64,000 nucleotides of DNA from Durusdinium trenchii (lineage: Eukaryota; Sar; Dinophyceae; Suessiales; Symbiodiniaceae): NCBI GenBank assembly GCA_963970005.1, contig CAXAMN010008580.1, positions 147,141 through 211,140 of the forward strand, read 5' to 3'. The notes beneath the pieces are model-generated. The model worked only from the letters and a program-made list of their open reading frames with translations. It was not told where the DNA came from and did not search any database. Positions 26,601 through 33,777 of this stretch are shown here, piece by piece; positions within the stretch are counted from its first letter, which is position 1, and each line of letters opens with the position of its first letter. Both the position numbers and the translations under genes were made by a program.

Positions 26601-29545
26601 TAGAAGTTCATGAAAAGCAAAAAACAAAACGGTTTGGGGATCAAGATGCGCATTGAGCTGGTAAAAGAAAAAAAACTGCGACGGGTCTGATGCGTTGTTA
26701 GCCCCCACCCACCCACTCAAGAATGTCAATCGGGAGTCGAGTCATACATAAAGTGTCACATATCGTTTTTGTCTCACTGAGCACAGAAGAGTCGCGCCTA
26801 AACAGGTTGTCAGAGTACTCCTGAGCAGCATGGGCATAAACAGAGCCACGTGGTTGAAAATGATAAAAAGAAAAGGAAGGACATAAGGACACTAGAGGTC
26901 TAAAATCGTCTGAAGGTGATAAGAATAACAACAAACCCTAGGGATCCAGTTGTACCTTCTCAGGTTCGGTACGACTGGGCCCGACCCTGGCGCCTACATA
27001 AACAATCTCCTTGCTCACCGTATCTGAGGTTCGGTACGACTGGATCCCTAGGGAAGGGAAACAATTCAATCCGTTTCCCTTGTTCATTCCCTCTTGGCCT
27101 GGTTGTCCGAGAGATTGTGATAGAGACCACCTGGCCTGATCGCATGGTTCCACATCAGCGTTATTAATGCATCGTGCGTGGCATACATTGGCATCATGTG
27201 GCAACTCATCTTTCCAAAGTCGTTTCTTTCTTCACTTGCTGTCTTTGAAAGTGCAAGCAAACTTAACTCAAATTACTTGTATCGCATTCCTTTCATATGT
27301 CTTTATATAACTGTGTCTGGTCTTTCTCTTTTGCATTGTTTGTGGGCGAACACTTCTCACTTCTCCTTTGTCTTCGCCTGCGAAAGAATGGGTGTTCAAT
27401 GAAGACGTAATCGCATCCCTTGCCTGCGCCGAGAGGACGGAACATGGCCAACTGACAAACAAACCAGCCTTCGCCGTAGTTCTGGAAGTGGTGATAGTAG
27501 TGAACCTGGAGAGCGGAAGACCAACACCACGGGAAAGGTGCGAGGCAAAAGCCGGTGGAAAGCAGAAACGGCTTGTAGGGAAAGAGCACCAGCTGTAAAC
27601 CCAAACGGGCGAAGAATAGAAATGAAGAAAAGAACATGGTCCTGAAGGTCTACAAAGGGAAAACAAAAACAAAGAACAACAATTATGATCATATACCAGG
27701 ACCCCCAGTCGGGGTGCTTCATGGACACCCCTTCTTCACAGCTTTTTGGGGCTATAAATGGAAACCCCGACAGGAGGGTCCTGGTATGATCAATATGAAC
27801 AAAGAACAGCGCACCAGCAGCTCCATGTCGGGGTGTCTAGTCTATTGGAGGATGGGGATGCCGATGCCCAGCTACTCCACAGCCCCTGGATGGGACGAGC
27901 CAAACCACCCAGGCCCTCCATGTGACTCCTGGTCATGGGAAAAAAAGAACACACGCGCGCTAGCAACAAACATGTGTGGACAGGAACGCCCCCATCTCCG
28001 CGGTAGTTCGCGCTTCGCGCGATTTTCATCGCGGCGATGCGAATTCGGTGCACCTCATGAAGGCCACCGAAGAGCTCAAAGGATTTGGTGCACTGATAGA
28101 AGGCCCCGTCATAGTTGTCGTACATCGGAGCGATCGCCATGGTGCCTGGCGAGCTCGGGAGCTGGGCTCAACCCCGAGCTCGGGTGGGCTATACATGTTT
28201 GGGTAAATTTATATTTTGTATTTATTCTGAAGTCCTAATTGATGTCTATTATCTTTACCCTTTCCATCTCCTCTTCTCCTATCTCTCCGTATTATCGGTT
28301 GGTTTTCCTGGTTTCGACACAAGCGATGTGAAGTGATGAAAGAATGCGACGTTGGGAGAGATCCGTCACTGGTGCCACATGCCCACGCTTCAGGACACAA
28401 GAACGCCGAGGGCACGGTGACCGCGGATGGCAAAGTTGTATGCATACCTCAAGGAACCAATCAGCCAATCAGCGGGGCAACAGCTTGTTTTCGGGGAACA
28501 TCCAGCAACATGTAGCTTCCCAAACCATCCATGAATAGTTAAATACAGTTTATATACCAGGACGGTGTCTATTCATAGCCCCTTAGCTGTGATTCGGGGT
28601 GTCCATTAACCACCCAACTCCTGGGGGTCCTGGTATATATATATATATATAGAAATAACCCATGGACATCACCCCAATGGTCTGGGAACTCTTCCAGTCC
28701 AACGGATGGTCTGGGCGAACTTTCAGACGCTCTTCAGCTCTCATCCCAAGCGACTGCGCTGCAACGATGGCTAAGCCGCCGCTTTTGGACCACGGGTGGA
28801 TCTGGCGATGGCAGAGCCGACTCAAGGGATCGAATGAGACGACCAGGAGTCACAAGGAGGGCCTGGGTGGTTTGGCTCGTCCCATCCAGGGGCTGTGGAT
28901 GTGATGTGCTGGGCTCCCCGACTTCCTCCATTTTCATCGCACCCCTGTGACTGCTGCAGATATGATTGCCTTGTTTTGTTTTCTACCATCCCTACATTAG
29001 CAGGGGGACCCCGCAAAACATTGTGACGTCGCCGTTTTCCTCTAACATAGACCAAACATAGCTCATAGACCATAGGAACATCATGTTCAGAAAGTGCTTC
29101 CCTCTTAGCTGAGATTAACCAACAGAGGTTGAAGAACCCTATAATTAGATATAATTAGATATAATTAGACTATCCCAGGAACCGGTACCCCAGAATAGCG
29201 GGGCCTATGAAACCGGTCATTGGCTACCTCTGCTGATGACCTCACCTCGCACGTAACGACGATGACCTCACCTCGCACCGCACCGCACCTCCGAGGTGAC
29301 GACGACCACGGGCACGTCCAAGTTTTGGGCCTCTGCCGTTCGAAGGTGAGAGGCCCAACAGGCGTTCGGCGTCCCAGCGGAAACGACGGTCAACCAAAAT
29401 AGCGGACATGCCTCGTACTGAAAGCTGTTCACGGATTTGGTGACCTCAACAGGGTCCAAGTCGCGCTTGATCAACTGCGCTCTGCGTGTCAAGCTGTTTC
29501 AGCTGACAAGCAGTTCTGCGGTCAAGCAGCTTCGCCCACCGACGC
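11660..29545 (-). CDS. Starch (glycogen) synthase, GT5, split into many small exons
   Basis: Short minus-strand coding pieces join in order into a GT5 glycosyltransferase. It would extend storage alpha-glucan from a nucleotide sugar. Red algae and dinoflagellates are known to use UDP-glucose for cytosolic starch, which is family knowledge rather than shown here. Ordered marks are VVVVTSE | HPWSKSGGL (sugar-nucleotide loop) | FAIRGHR | MAIAPMYDNYDGAF | CDYVFIEHPFF | ANDWQTG | VIHNLGYQG | GIDASWAP | FVGRLTSQKG | IDLIGS | VQLVMMGNGEE | EKEIIAGSDFFLMPS | RYEPCGIPQM | YGTIPIVHATGGLKDS | RRRAMAQ | DFSW..AIDDYERH. Phases match at nearly all junctions. Donors are GT, GC or GA; acceptors are AG. A few exons are missing (after 27378, 22832-20528, 20275-19203, 13301-12412), and the N-terminus is not found. 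The last frame runs open to a TGA at 11660. Confidence 0.85.
11957..12016 (-). CDS. Starch synthase terminal exon: DFSWSRAIDDYERHFDWT
   Basis: After CGGCTAG it encodes DFSW and AIDDYERHFDWT, the conserved C-terminal helix. The frame stays open to TGA at 11660-11662, so the true end may lie left of the stated border. Confidence 0.75.
12105..12187. repeat. Hairpin element, family I
   Basis: CCCTAGGGCTCCAAGTACC at the left and TTGGAGCCCTAGGG at the right, with internal CCTTCT.AG pairs. It lies in the last intron of the starch synthase gene. Confidence 0.8.
12377..12412 (-). CDS. Starch synthase exon: EFNQMRRRAMAQ
   Basis: 12 codons after TCGAATTCAG, ending at GA donor GCACAG|GACGGG. Matches the F..M...AM..D helix near the C-terminus. 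Confidence 0.7.
13011..13052 (-). CDS. Starch synthase exon (putative): NLTLPQALDLWIRH
   Basis: 14 codons between TACACAG and GC donor CGACAT|GCTGAC. It sits where the family has a short L..AL..AI..A helix. Low certainty. Confidence 0.3.
13301..13369 (-). CDS. Starch synthase exon: YGTIPIVHATGGLKDS
   Basis: 22 codons: AMLYGTIPIVHATGGLKDSV. TGGL is the second conserved GT5 loop. Acceptor GAGCTGAG; GC donor AGAGTT|GCTCGG. Confidence 0.85.
13548..13576 (-). CDS. Starch synthase exon: RYEPCGIPQM
   Basis: A 29-bp exon with the catalytic E of YEPCG. Acceptor GTGTGCAG; GC donor AGATGT|GCATCT. The leftover T plus GT gives Cys. Confidence 0.85.
13769..13854 (-). CDS. Starch synthase exon: IIAGSDFFLMPS
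   Basis: 28 codons including GYWSFSPQIEKE and IIAGSDFFLMPS. Acceptor GGTCTCAG; GC donor CTCCAG|GCCGGG. AG plus the next exon's A gives Arg of the SRYEPCG motif. Confidence 0.85.
14197..14290. repeat. Hairpin element, family A (GCTCC variant)
   Basis: CCCAGACGCTCCATG / CATGGAGCGTCTGGG arms. The paired change (AC to GC on one arm, GT to GC on the other) is compensatory, so the pairing itself may be maintained. Confidence 0.85.
14698..15960 (+). pseudogene. Decayed 3' end of a LINE: zinc finger plus RNase H
   Basis: Three frames in succession. The first has CPFC...TWHHMFYECPGC (about 14857-14915), a CCHHC-type finger that follows RT in many LINEs. The second (from about 15106) has RKSAWAVVAVRIDG, NTVPRAELMALVRALEAL and VQVAFDASYVQ, which are RNase H strands. 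The third (from about 15430) has VKSHMSLQDH and NAAADSLAGEAA, the end of RNase H. At least two frameshifts separate them, and no RT remains upstream. It is a 5'-truncated, dead copy lying antisense in an intron of the starch synthase gene. Confidence 0.75.
16285..16308. repeat. (CA)n microsatellite
   Basis: A run of about ten CA units after AAAGAAAAACA. Confidence 0.8.
16888..16959 (-). CDS. Starch synthase exon: VQLVMMGNGEEDF
   Basis: After GTAACAG: VQLVMMGNGEEDFGEGL. This matches the QL...G.G strand. The GT donor at CCAAAC|GTCACC is the likeliest end because it keeps phase 0 for the next exon. Confidence 0.75.
17357..17397 (-). CDS. Starch synthase exon: (G)IDLIGSCVHWIME
   Basis: 41 bp; completes QKG-IDLI. 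Acceptor GGTCCGCAG; GT donor TGGAG|GTGGGG. A family A hairpin lies 38 bp upstream of its acceptor. Confidence 0.8.
17435..17526. repeat. Hairpin element, family A
   Basis: CCCAAACACTCCATG at the left; TTGGAGTGTCTGGG at the right. The centre is CACCCCAATCACCCC. Intronic. Confidence 0.75.
18263..18369 (-). CDS. Starch synthase exon: LGL...FVGRLTSQKG
   Basis: 35 codons after TTCTCGCTCAG: CKRHLQRKLGL, then ILSFVGRLTSQK. The GRL..QKG motif opens the second Rossmann half. GT donor GAAAG|GTGGGG splits the Gly codon. Confidence 0.85.
18525..18614. repeat. Hairpin element, family A
   Basis: Full copy, with a core nearly identical to the copy at 25436-25525 (GGGGTGGTTTCAGAGGTCAA). Intronic. Confidence 0.88.
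19131..19203 (-). CDS. Starch synthase exon: GIDASWAPEKD
   Basis: Encodes (G)IDASWAPEKDKTIAETF and SAEDLS, matching NGID...W.P..D. GA donor GTCGGA|GACTTA. GA plus the next exon's G gives Glu. Confidence 0.8.
20275..20313 (-). CDS. Starch synthase exon (putative): AQFTLTASDEIVQ
   Basis: 13 codons ending at GT donor GTGCAG|GTCATT. Loosely fits the LTVSP...EI segment and lies in the right order. Confidence 0.35.
20501..20528 (-). CDS. Starch synthase exon (putative): KAAGVLIRQ
   Basis: Nine codons between CCTGACAG and GT donor CGACAG|GTAGAT. Resembles the KAG[IV]..AD helix that precedes TVS. The match is short. Confidence 0.35.
20805..20884. repeat. Hairpin-related repeat, family J
   Basis: AGGTCACTTAGG and AGGTCACTTAGAGACTCC repeated, ending TCACTTTGAAGGTCCTCC. 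Related to 10797-10899 but with weaker terminal pairing. Confidence 0.5.
21503..21603. repeat. Hairpin element, family L
   Basis: TGTTGGGTCTATCCTATTA at the left pairs with TAATAGGAAAGACCCAACA at the right, about 100 bp in all. A related element is at 26280-26400. Confidence 0.8.
22832..22943 (-). CDS. Starch synthase exon: VIHNLGYQG
   Basis: After the strong acceptor TGTTCTCTCTCAG it encodes FASCFRSFKVIHNLGYQG and then YPLRLGLPG. HN..YQG is a hallmark of GT5. The 3' border (GA donor at GCAAG|GAAAAA) is uncertain. Confidence 0.75.
23450..23541. repeat. Hairpin element, family I
   Basis: CCCTAGGGCTCCAAC / GTTGGAGCCCTAGGG arms, with inner ACCTTCGAAACGGAGGTGG. Confidence 0.85.
23671..23751. 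repeat. Hairpin element, family A (short copy)
   Basis: CCCAAAGACTCCATGGGA at the left; CATACATGGAGTGTCTGGG at the right, with a (TA)n insertion on the right arm. Confidence 0.7.
24009..24041 (-). CDS. Starch synthase exon (putative): RHCVPGVLSK
   Basis: Ten codons between CATGCAG and GA donor GCAAAG|GAATCT. Phases fit both neighbours and VP.VLSK fits the LLPVYL region loosely. The protein match is weak. Confidence 0.4.
24103..24133 (-). CDS. Starch synthase exon: VMFIANDWQTG
   Basis: A 31-bp exon with the conserved F.AND[WH] motif. Acceptor CTTTCAG; GA donor AACAG|GAGAGG. Confidence 0.75.
24515..24604. repeat. Hairpin element, family A
   Basis: Near-perfect arms: CCCAGACACTCCATGTATG against CATACATGGAGTGTCTGGG, then CATATATGCCTACATTG against CAATGTAGGCATATATG. 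Flanked by AAAT and AATT. Confidence 0.9.
25169..25216 (-). CDS. Starch synthase exon: VPVAIELGGAPCYGGR
   Basis: 16 codons between AG acceptor TTCAACAG and GC donor GGACGA|GCAACT. Fits the family's AP...G..YG segment just before the NDW motif. Confidence 0.65.
25436..25525. repeat. Hairpin element, family A
   Basis: Near-identical to 18525-18614. It starts 9 bp into an intron, directly after a GA splice donor. Confidence 0.88.
25535..25586 (-). CDS. Starch synthase exon: (R)FALFSLAALEEW
   Basis: 17 codons, continuing DNLF-RF. Acceptor GCGCGCAG; GA donor CACCG|GATCCC. A family A hairpin starts 9 bp beyond this donor. Confidence 0.75.
26280..26400. repeat. Hairpin element, family L (degenerate)
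   Basis: TATTGGGTCTATC... and ...GGACAGACCTATA, with inner AAGGCCTTGTTTACTGA also seen in shorter form at 21503-21603. Confidence 0.5.
26499..26599. repeat. Hairpin element, family E
   Basis: CCCTACAAGTCC at the left and CACCTGTAGGG at the right. The core resembles 2065-2162 and 52640-52752. Confidence 0.75.
26798..26820 (-). CDS. Starch synthase micro-exon: EYSDNLF
   Basis: A 23-bp exon. EYSDNLF matches the family's EYADN..RF. Acceptor GCTCAG; GC donor TTTAG|GCGCGA. The split codon AG+G gives Arg with the next exon. Confidence 0.65.
26937..27053. repeat. Hairpin element, family H
   Basis: CCCTAGGGATCCAGT / ACTGGATCCCTAGGG arms, and two direct copies of AGGTTCGGTACGACTGG inside. A related element lies at 38600-38720. 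Confidence 0.8.
27378..27423 (-). CDS. Starch synthase exon: CDYVFIEHPFF
   Basis: Encodes KGCDYVFIEHPFFR, the conserved V-F-[IV]-[DE]-H-P segment. Acceptor GGCGCAG; GC donor CGCAG|GCGAAG. Confidence 0.8.
27469..27505 (-). CDS. Starch synthase exon: VHYYHHFQNYGE
   Basis: 12 codons after CTCTCCAG. GC donor GAAG|GCTGGT. The leftover G plus GC of the next exon gives Gly. The intron to the next exon is only 45 bp. Confidence 0.75.
27691..27787. repeat. Hairpin element, family C
   Basis: ATATACCAGGACCC at the left and GGGTCCTGGTAT at the right, with inner CGGGGTG / CACCCC pairs. Confidence 0.8.
27880..27937 (+). repeat. Half-element, family B, left copy
   Basis: CAGCCCCTGGATGGGACGAG, then CCAAACCACCCAGGCCCTCC. 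It is the reverse complement of 28846-28902, about 0.9 kb away. Confidence 0.75.
28054..28145 (-). CDS. Starch synthase exon: MAIAPMYDNYDGAF
   Basis: 30 codons: MAIAPMYDNYDGAF, then CTKSFELFGGLHE. Acceptor CGCCAG; GT donor ATGAG|GTGCAC. Matches the GT5 segment with the P.YD.Y pattern. Confidence 0.8.
28416..28447 (-). CDS. Starch synthase exon: AIRGHR helix
   Basis: Encodes YAYNFAIRGH plus split codons. Acceptor CCTTGAG; GT donor CACC|GTGCCC. The split codon gives Arg with the next exon, as in the family's RGHR. Confidence 0.75.
28552..28640. repeat. Hairpin element, family C
   Basis: ATATACCAGGAC / GTCCTGGTATAT arms, in the intron between the KSGGL and AIRGHR exons of the starch synthase gene. 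Confidence 0.8.
28758..28801 (-). CDS. Starch synthase exon: KxGGL loop
   Basis: Encodes IHPWSKSGGLAIVA, with the nucleotide-sugar-binding Lys-x-Gly-Gly-Leu. Acceptor CGCCAG; GC donor GCAGC|GCAGTC. Phase 2 end fits the next exon. Confidence 0.8.
28846..28902 (-). repeat. Half-element, family B, right inverted copy
   Basis: Inverted near-copy of 27880-27937. Both lie in introns of the same gene. Confidence 0.75.
29121..29236. repeat. Hairpin-related element, family F, with a 10-bp tandem repeat
   Basis: CCAACAGAGGTTGAAGAACC at the left and GGCTACCTCTGCTG at the right. ATAATTAGAT is repeated about three times at 29141-29169. Confidence 0.6.
29289..29332 (-). CDS. Starch synthase exon: first beta strand (VVVVTSE)
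   Basis: Encodes AQNLDVPVVVVTSE, the start of the GT5 catalytic domain. AG acceptor in AACGGCAG; GT donor at GGAG|GTGCGG. Ends in phase 0, matching the next exon. Confidence 0.75.
29457..29545 (-). CDS. Starch synthase exon: N-terminal helix (putative)
   Basis: After TCGACAG, 29 codons starting RRWAKLLDRRTACQLKQL give a charged helix. The GA donor (CTTG|GACCCT) leaves one base that completes a Glu codon with the next exon. The call rests on this phase match and on position. Confidence 0.5.
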
Positions 29546-29618
29546 CTGTCGAGGCAGGCAAAACAGAACATCAAGACCCATGGTATGACAATTGCATACA
29601 ATTACCTGAAGTCTCAGT

Positions 29619-29684
29619 TCGTACCTCGGAAAATGGGTACAGTCGTACTGTTTTTATGGTGTCATGTCCCATTTTCTAACGTAC
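29619..29684. repeat. Inverted repeat, GTACC...AAAATGGG type
   Basis: CGTACCTCGGAAAATGGGTA and CCCATTTTCTAACGTAC form a hairpin. A related double copy is at 44175-44300. Confidence 0.55.
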
Positions 29685-30567
29685 TTTGGAGGATCCAGGT
29701 ATATACAATACTGATCAATATATATTGCATAATTATATATTAATCAATATTAATTATAGTAGTTGATTGACCTTTCGGCGGTTCAGAACGTCAGGTGGCA
29801 AAGCAAAATAGAGGTTCGCACAGACGTGTCCATTCCATGCACTCTACGACCTCTTCCGAATCAAAGATCAAATTGGATCACAACACACTTCGCGAATTGT
29901 TCCCAGAGTTTCCACAGATGGTTTGCATTGGTCCACGCTGATGTAGGGCCGGTTCATTGGGCTGTTTCCTGCCGACGTCCGGATGCCTTTCCGTTCGGAT
30001 GCCTTACGGACCTACAACCGAGGACCGAGGACCAACCACCTGCGGTTCCGTGTTCGGAAACCACGAGGTCGGATCCGACGAGCGACGTCGGAGCTTCGGA
30101 GACGAGCAAGCCTTTGCTTCGGTGGCACAGGGACAGAAAGAACGGGCAAACACATCGTCGCCATGTCAGTTTCGCCCGACTATGCGACACTAGGCCGCTG
30201 GACAAACTGATGCCTCTGATGACCCTGATCATCCTTGATCCTGCTACGTGGTTTTTGCCTGTTTTTGTTGCGATCAATTCAGTGATGGGGCTGCTAGCGG
30301 CTCAGGATGTCTCGGGTCTGACGCTTCCAGACCTCTCTTCGAGACGCGCGGGGTGACACACGCAAACGGATGTTGCACGCCACTTCGCCCGTGCAGGAAC
30401 AATGAGTTCCAGAACGGCCGAATGATGCTGGGCTGAGAACTTTCCCTCTCAGGCTTCATCAGAGAGGCATCGAATGGCGTGGGATCCCAACCTACCCTCT
30501 TGAACGTGAGCGACGTGTCGGACCCGCGCGACGCCACAAGATCCCCGCACACACACACACACACACC

Positions 30568-30862
30568 GGGGAATGAGTCTTGGAGTGTGGAGCGTTAGGA
30601 TGATGACAAAGCCCAGAACCTCCTAAGTGTGTGTGATTGAAAATATAAAAATAACAAGCAAAGCCGGCGACACCATCAATCAATGCATTAGCCCTTTACG
30701 GCAAGTTAAAATGGCAGGTACACAAGAAGGCGTCCTTCTCGCTTCACCAGTTGTGAGTCCGTCTTCGTTGGTCCAGGGCCAACTCACAACTGCCTGGACC
30801 CCCTGCTCTCAAAAGTCGATACAATTAAAGAAGCCCGTCATAAGCGCGGGTTACACACACAC
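30568..30862 (+). repeat. Dispersed direct repeat, copy 1 (about 295 bp)
   Basis: Begins GGGGAATGAGTCTTGGAGTG and ends in GGGTTACACACAC. It matches 31632-31938 closely with small indels. It contains the inverted pair CAGTTGTGAGT / ACTCACAACTG. Confidence 0.85.
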
Positions 30863-31040
30863 ATGGCCCTCCCCGTGCAGGGCTCAGACTTCGTGAGTGG
30901 GCCTATGCACAACAGTGACGTCTGTGATTTTAGTGTCCCGAAATTCGAACAGGCCGACGCCGAATACGGTCCAAACCGGTGGGTCTCGTTAGCATCCTTA
31001 GTTTGAAAGCCGCAGAAAAGAGTGCCTTGGTTCGATCGGA

Positions 31041-31319
31041 GCTCAAGTGCAAGTCTGCAGAGAAACCCAAAGGATCCTGGTCTTACACGAAAGTGAGGCC
31101 AAAAGCTCAAGTGCAAGCCGGCAGAGAAACCCAAAGGATCCTGGGGGTTCTTAAATGGAAGTGAGGCCAAAAGCTCAAGTGCAAGTCGGCAGAGAAACCC
31201 AAAGGATCCTGGGGGTCTTAAACGGAAGTGAGGCCAAAAGCTCAAGTGCAAGTCGGCAGAGAAACCCGAAGGATCCTGGGGGTCTTAAACGGAAGTGAGG
31301 CCAAAAGCTCAAGCGCAAG
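31041..31319 (+). repeat. Tandem array, 67-68 bp unit, about four copies
   Basis: The unit starts GTGAGGCCAAAAGCTCAAGT and includes AGAGAAACCCAAAGGATCCT. Unit starts are at 31093, 31161, 31228 and 31295, with a partial unit from 31041. Later units are nearly identical, so the array is young. Confidence 0.9.
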
Positions 31320-31631
31320 GCCGAGCTTGAGATCCGGGCAACGGGTGCAAAGCATGGAAGTAATCAATCACATCGACTTCTGCCGCTTTGCAACTGCGCT
31401 CGATGGCAGCTTCTGCGCTTTGCAACTGCGCTTGATTGCAGCTATGAACAGTCTGTCTGAAGACTGTGTCTTCCGCATGTGAGCAACTAGTCGACACCAC
31501 GTTGGTGCGCTAAGTTCTGGAACCTCTGGACGAGGACCAATTGCTTCTCGCGGGAAGGCCCGTGCCAGCTACAGAGTCCCACGAAGGGTCTCGACGGTGT
31601 CGCCAATTCTGGCATGCACCCTCTACACACT

Positions 31632-31938
31632 GGGGAATGAGTCTTGGAGTGTAGAGCGTTAGGATGATGACAAAGCCAAGAACCTCCTAAGTGTGTGTCC
31701 TTGAAAAATCGAAAAACCAAGCAAAGTCGGCGACACCATCGATCAATGCATTAGCCCTTTACGGTAAGTTAAAATGGCAGGTACACAAGAAGGCGTCCCT
31801 TCTCGCTTCACCAGTTGTGAGTCCGTCTTCGCTGGTCCAGGGCCAACTCACAACTGCCTGGACCCCCTGCTCTCGAAAGTCGATACAATTTACAGAAACT
31901 CGTCAACCGCGTGTAAGAGCGGGTTATACACACACACC
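31632..31938 (+). repeat. Dispersed direct repeat, copy 2
   Basis: Partner of 30568-30862 in the same orientation, about 1.06 kb on. Both copies end in CA-rich sequence. Confidence 0.85.
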
Positions 31939-32183
31939 CACACACCCACACCTACAGTCTGTTCTCAAATCAAGGGGCAAAGGATATTCTGACCGTAATG
32001 AAGGGCTTCCTGTACTTTGGATATCCAACACATACATGTCAAAAAGCACATCTGTGATTAAAAGTGACGTGACTTGAGTACGTACGTTGTTTACGCTGTC
32101 AAACATGAATAGTCGTTGGAAGCTTCCATGCTGAAACCCTGACAGCTAGAGCTCCACGTGTATCGGACGCGAGTTGAAAACTA

Positions 32184-32288
32184 CACTGACAGAAACAATC
32201 ATGGAAGTGGAGGAAAGTAGGCCCCCGGAAGACCGTTTTCCTCTACAAACAGGGGGTTGTCCACTTCCATGTTTGTTGCAGGGAGGGT
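32184..32288. repeat. Hairpin element, family D (degenerate)
   Basis: AGAAACAATCATGGAAGTGG at the left and CCACTTCCATGTTTGTTGCA at the right. The better copy is at 54412-54510. Confidence 0.7.
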
Positions 32289-33688
32289 AAGTCGTTTTGA
32301 TTAGGCTATAATAGGTCTTTCGGGTCCAGCTTCCCCGCCTCTGTGGAGATTCGGCTCAACTTGGACTCTGGCGAGTTGGCCTTGAGAAAGGGGCGAAACC
32401 GAGAAACAAACTGATCTATGTACATTCCCTTCTGTTTAGAACACCGATTAACTATATATGCGACATCATGCAACGCATATAATATTGCCTCCATCCGTCT
32501 GCTGCATGAAAACCCTCTGTTCTGATGCATGCGACCCGTGTCCTGTCCTCCTTTGGAGAAAGCAGCAAACGATGCGATACTGCAAAAACAATCCATATAC
32601 AAAATCGAACTTGTGGAACGGAGGTAAAGATCAGCAAAGATATAGGATCAGCTGACAGCGATCATTAGCGTGACTGATAGTCTGACATGGTCTGACGGTC
32701 AGTCGCTTCCTTCATGCTTCTCAGTCTCCTGCAGTCTGTGCCTGGCAGAAACGCTCCGTCCGAAAGACCGACGGTGTCGACGGACTCGACGACGCGTCTG
32801 CGGCTCCAAATCCGACGCCCGCTCCTCCTATTAATATCGTATTAATTGCTTTGCCTACTCTTGCTGTGATTGACCTCTCCTTTTGGTTCCAAAGCTTCGA
32901 TCGAAAACCGGAACATGTGCGAATTGGAGCAAAACTGCTCAACCTCTGGATCCTGAATATTGGAGGTTCAGCTGCTGTTGGAGGTTCAGCTGCTCAACCT
33001 GCGCTAATATTAGCAGCTGAACCTCTGGATCCTTCTTCAGCTCCTTCATAACCTCTTCCTTCAGATCTCCCTGCGCACGGCACGATTCGCAAAGTCAAGC
33101 AACCTGGACTTAGTGACTAGTTCTGTCTGAGGCGAGTTCCGAGCAAGTAGACACTCATGTGTTTGCTGCATGTTGCTTCTTAGAAAAAGTTCATGTTTCT
33201 TTTTGCTTCACATGTCTTCAATTTCATCTGTTCCTCGCCTCCAGAAGATTGGTGAAGTCCATCGACGGGTTTGCTAACATCTGAAGAGCAAACGGCAATC
33301 AAAAATGGGGAACAAAAGCAAGTTCTGTGAGCCGTTTGAAACTAGAAGAAGAGGCAAATGTACGGTATGTAAACCCCTCCATGGGAGAACCTGAATTCAT
33401 CTGAATTCATCATATGACTGCAGTTAACCTTCTATGTATTCTTTGGCTCAAGTGATGCTGCCAGGCAGAAACGAACGCTTCGGGAAGCCATGCTGCCAGT
33501 CCCGTGCGCTGCCGTGCTCCCGCCTTCGGCTCCATGGCGTCTCTAGAAGCGGCGTTCGTGGAAACACGGTTTTTCACGACACGGTTACGCCACTGAGCCG
33601 CGAGTCGGGAAGGAGGGCGCGGCGCCTACAAATGACCCAAGAAAACATCAAGAAAACCAGTGTTTTAAAATCAATATCATCTTACATG

Positions 33689-33777
33689 CCTGGACCTTCC
33701 AAGGAGTGTCCAATGGAAGTCCATATGTATATAGAGTAAAGGCTTCCATTGATGACCCCTTGGAAGATGCTAGGTGT
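33689..33777. repeat. Hairpin element, CCTTCCAAGG type
   Basis: CCTGGACCTTCCAAGG... pairs with ...CCCTTGGAAGATGCTAGG, and inner AATGGAAG pairs with CTTCCATT. Confidence 0.6.

Noticed and set aside
27636-28238. 200-codon plus-strand ORF
   Set aside because: Overlaps a family C hairpin, a family B piece and a starch synthase exon on the other strand.
30838-31251. 137-codon minus-strand ORF with repeated peptide
   Set aside because: It is the 67-bp tandem array read in one frame; no start context or homology.
33442-33452. TTTGGCTCAAG, matching the 3' end of the dinoflagellate spliced leader
   Set aside because: Only 11 bases agree, the rest of the leader does not, and no retroposed gene follows.
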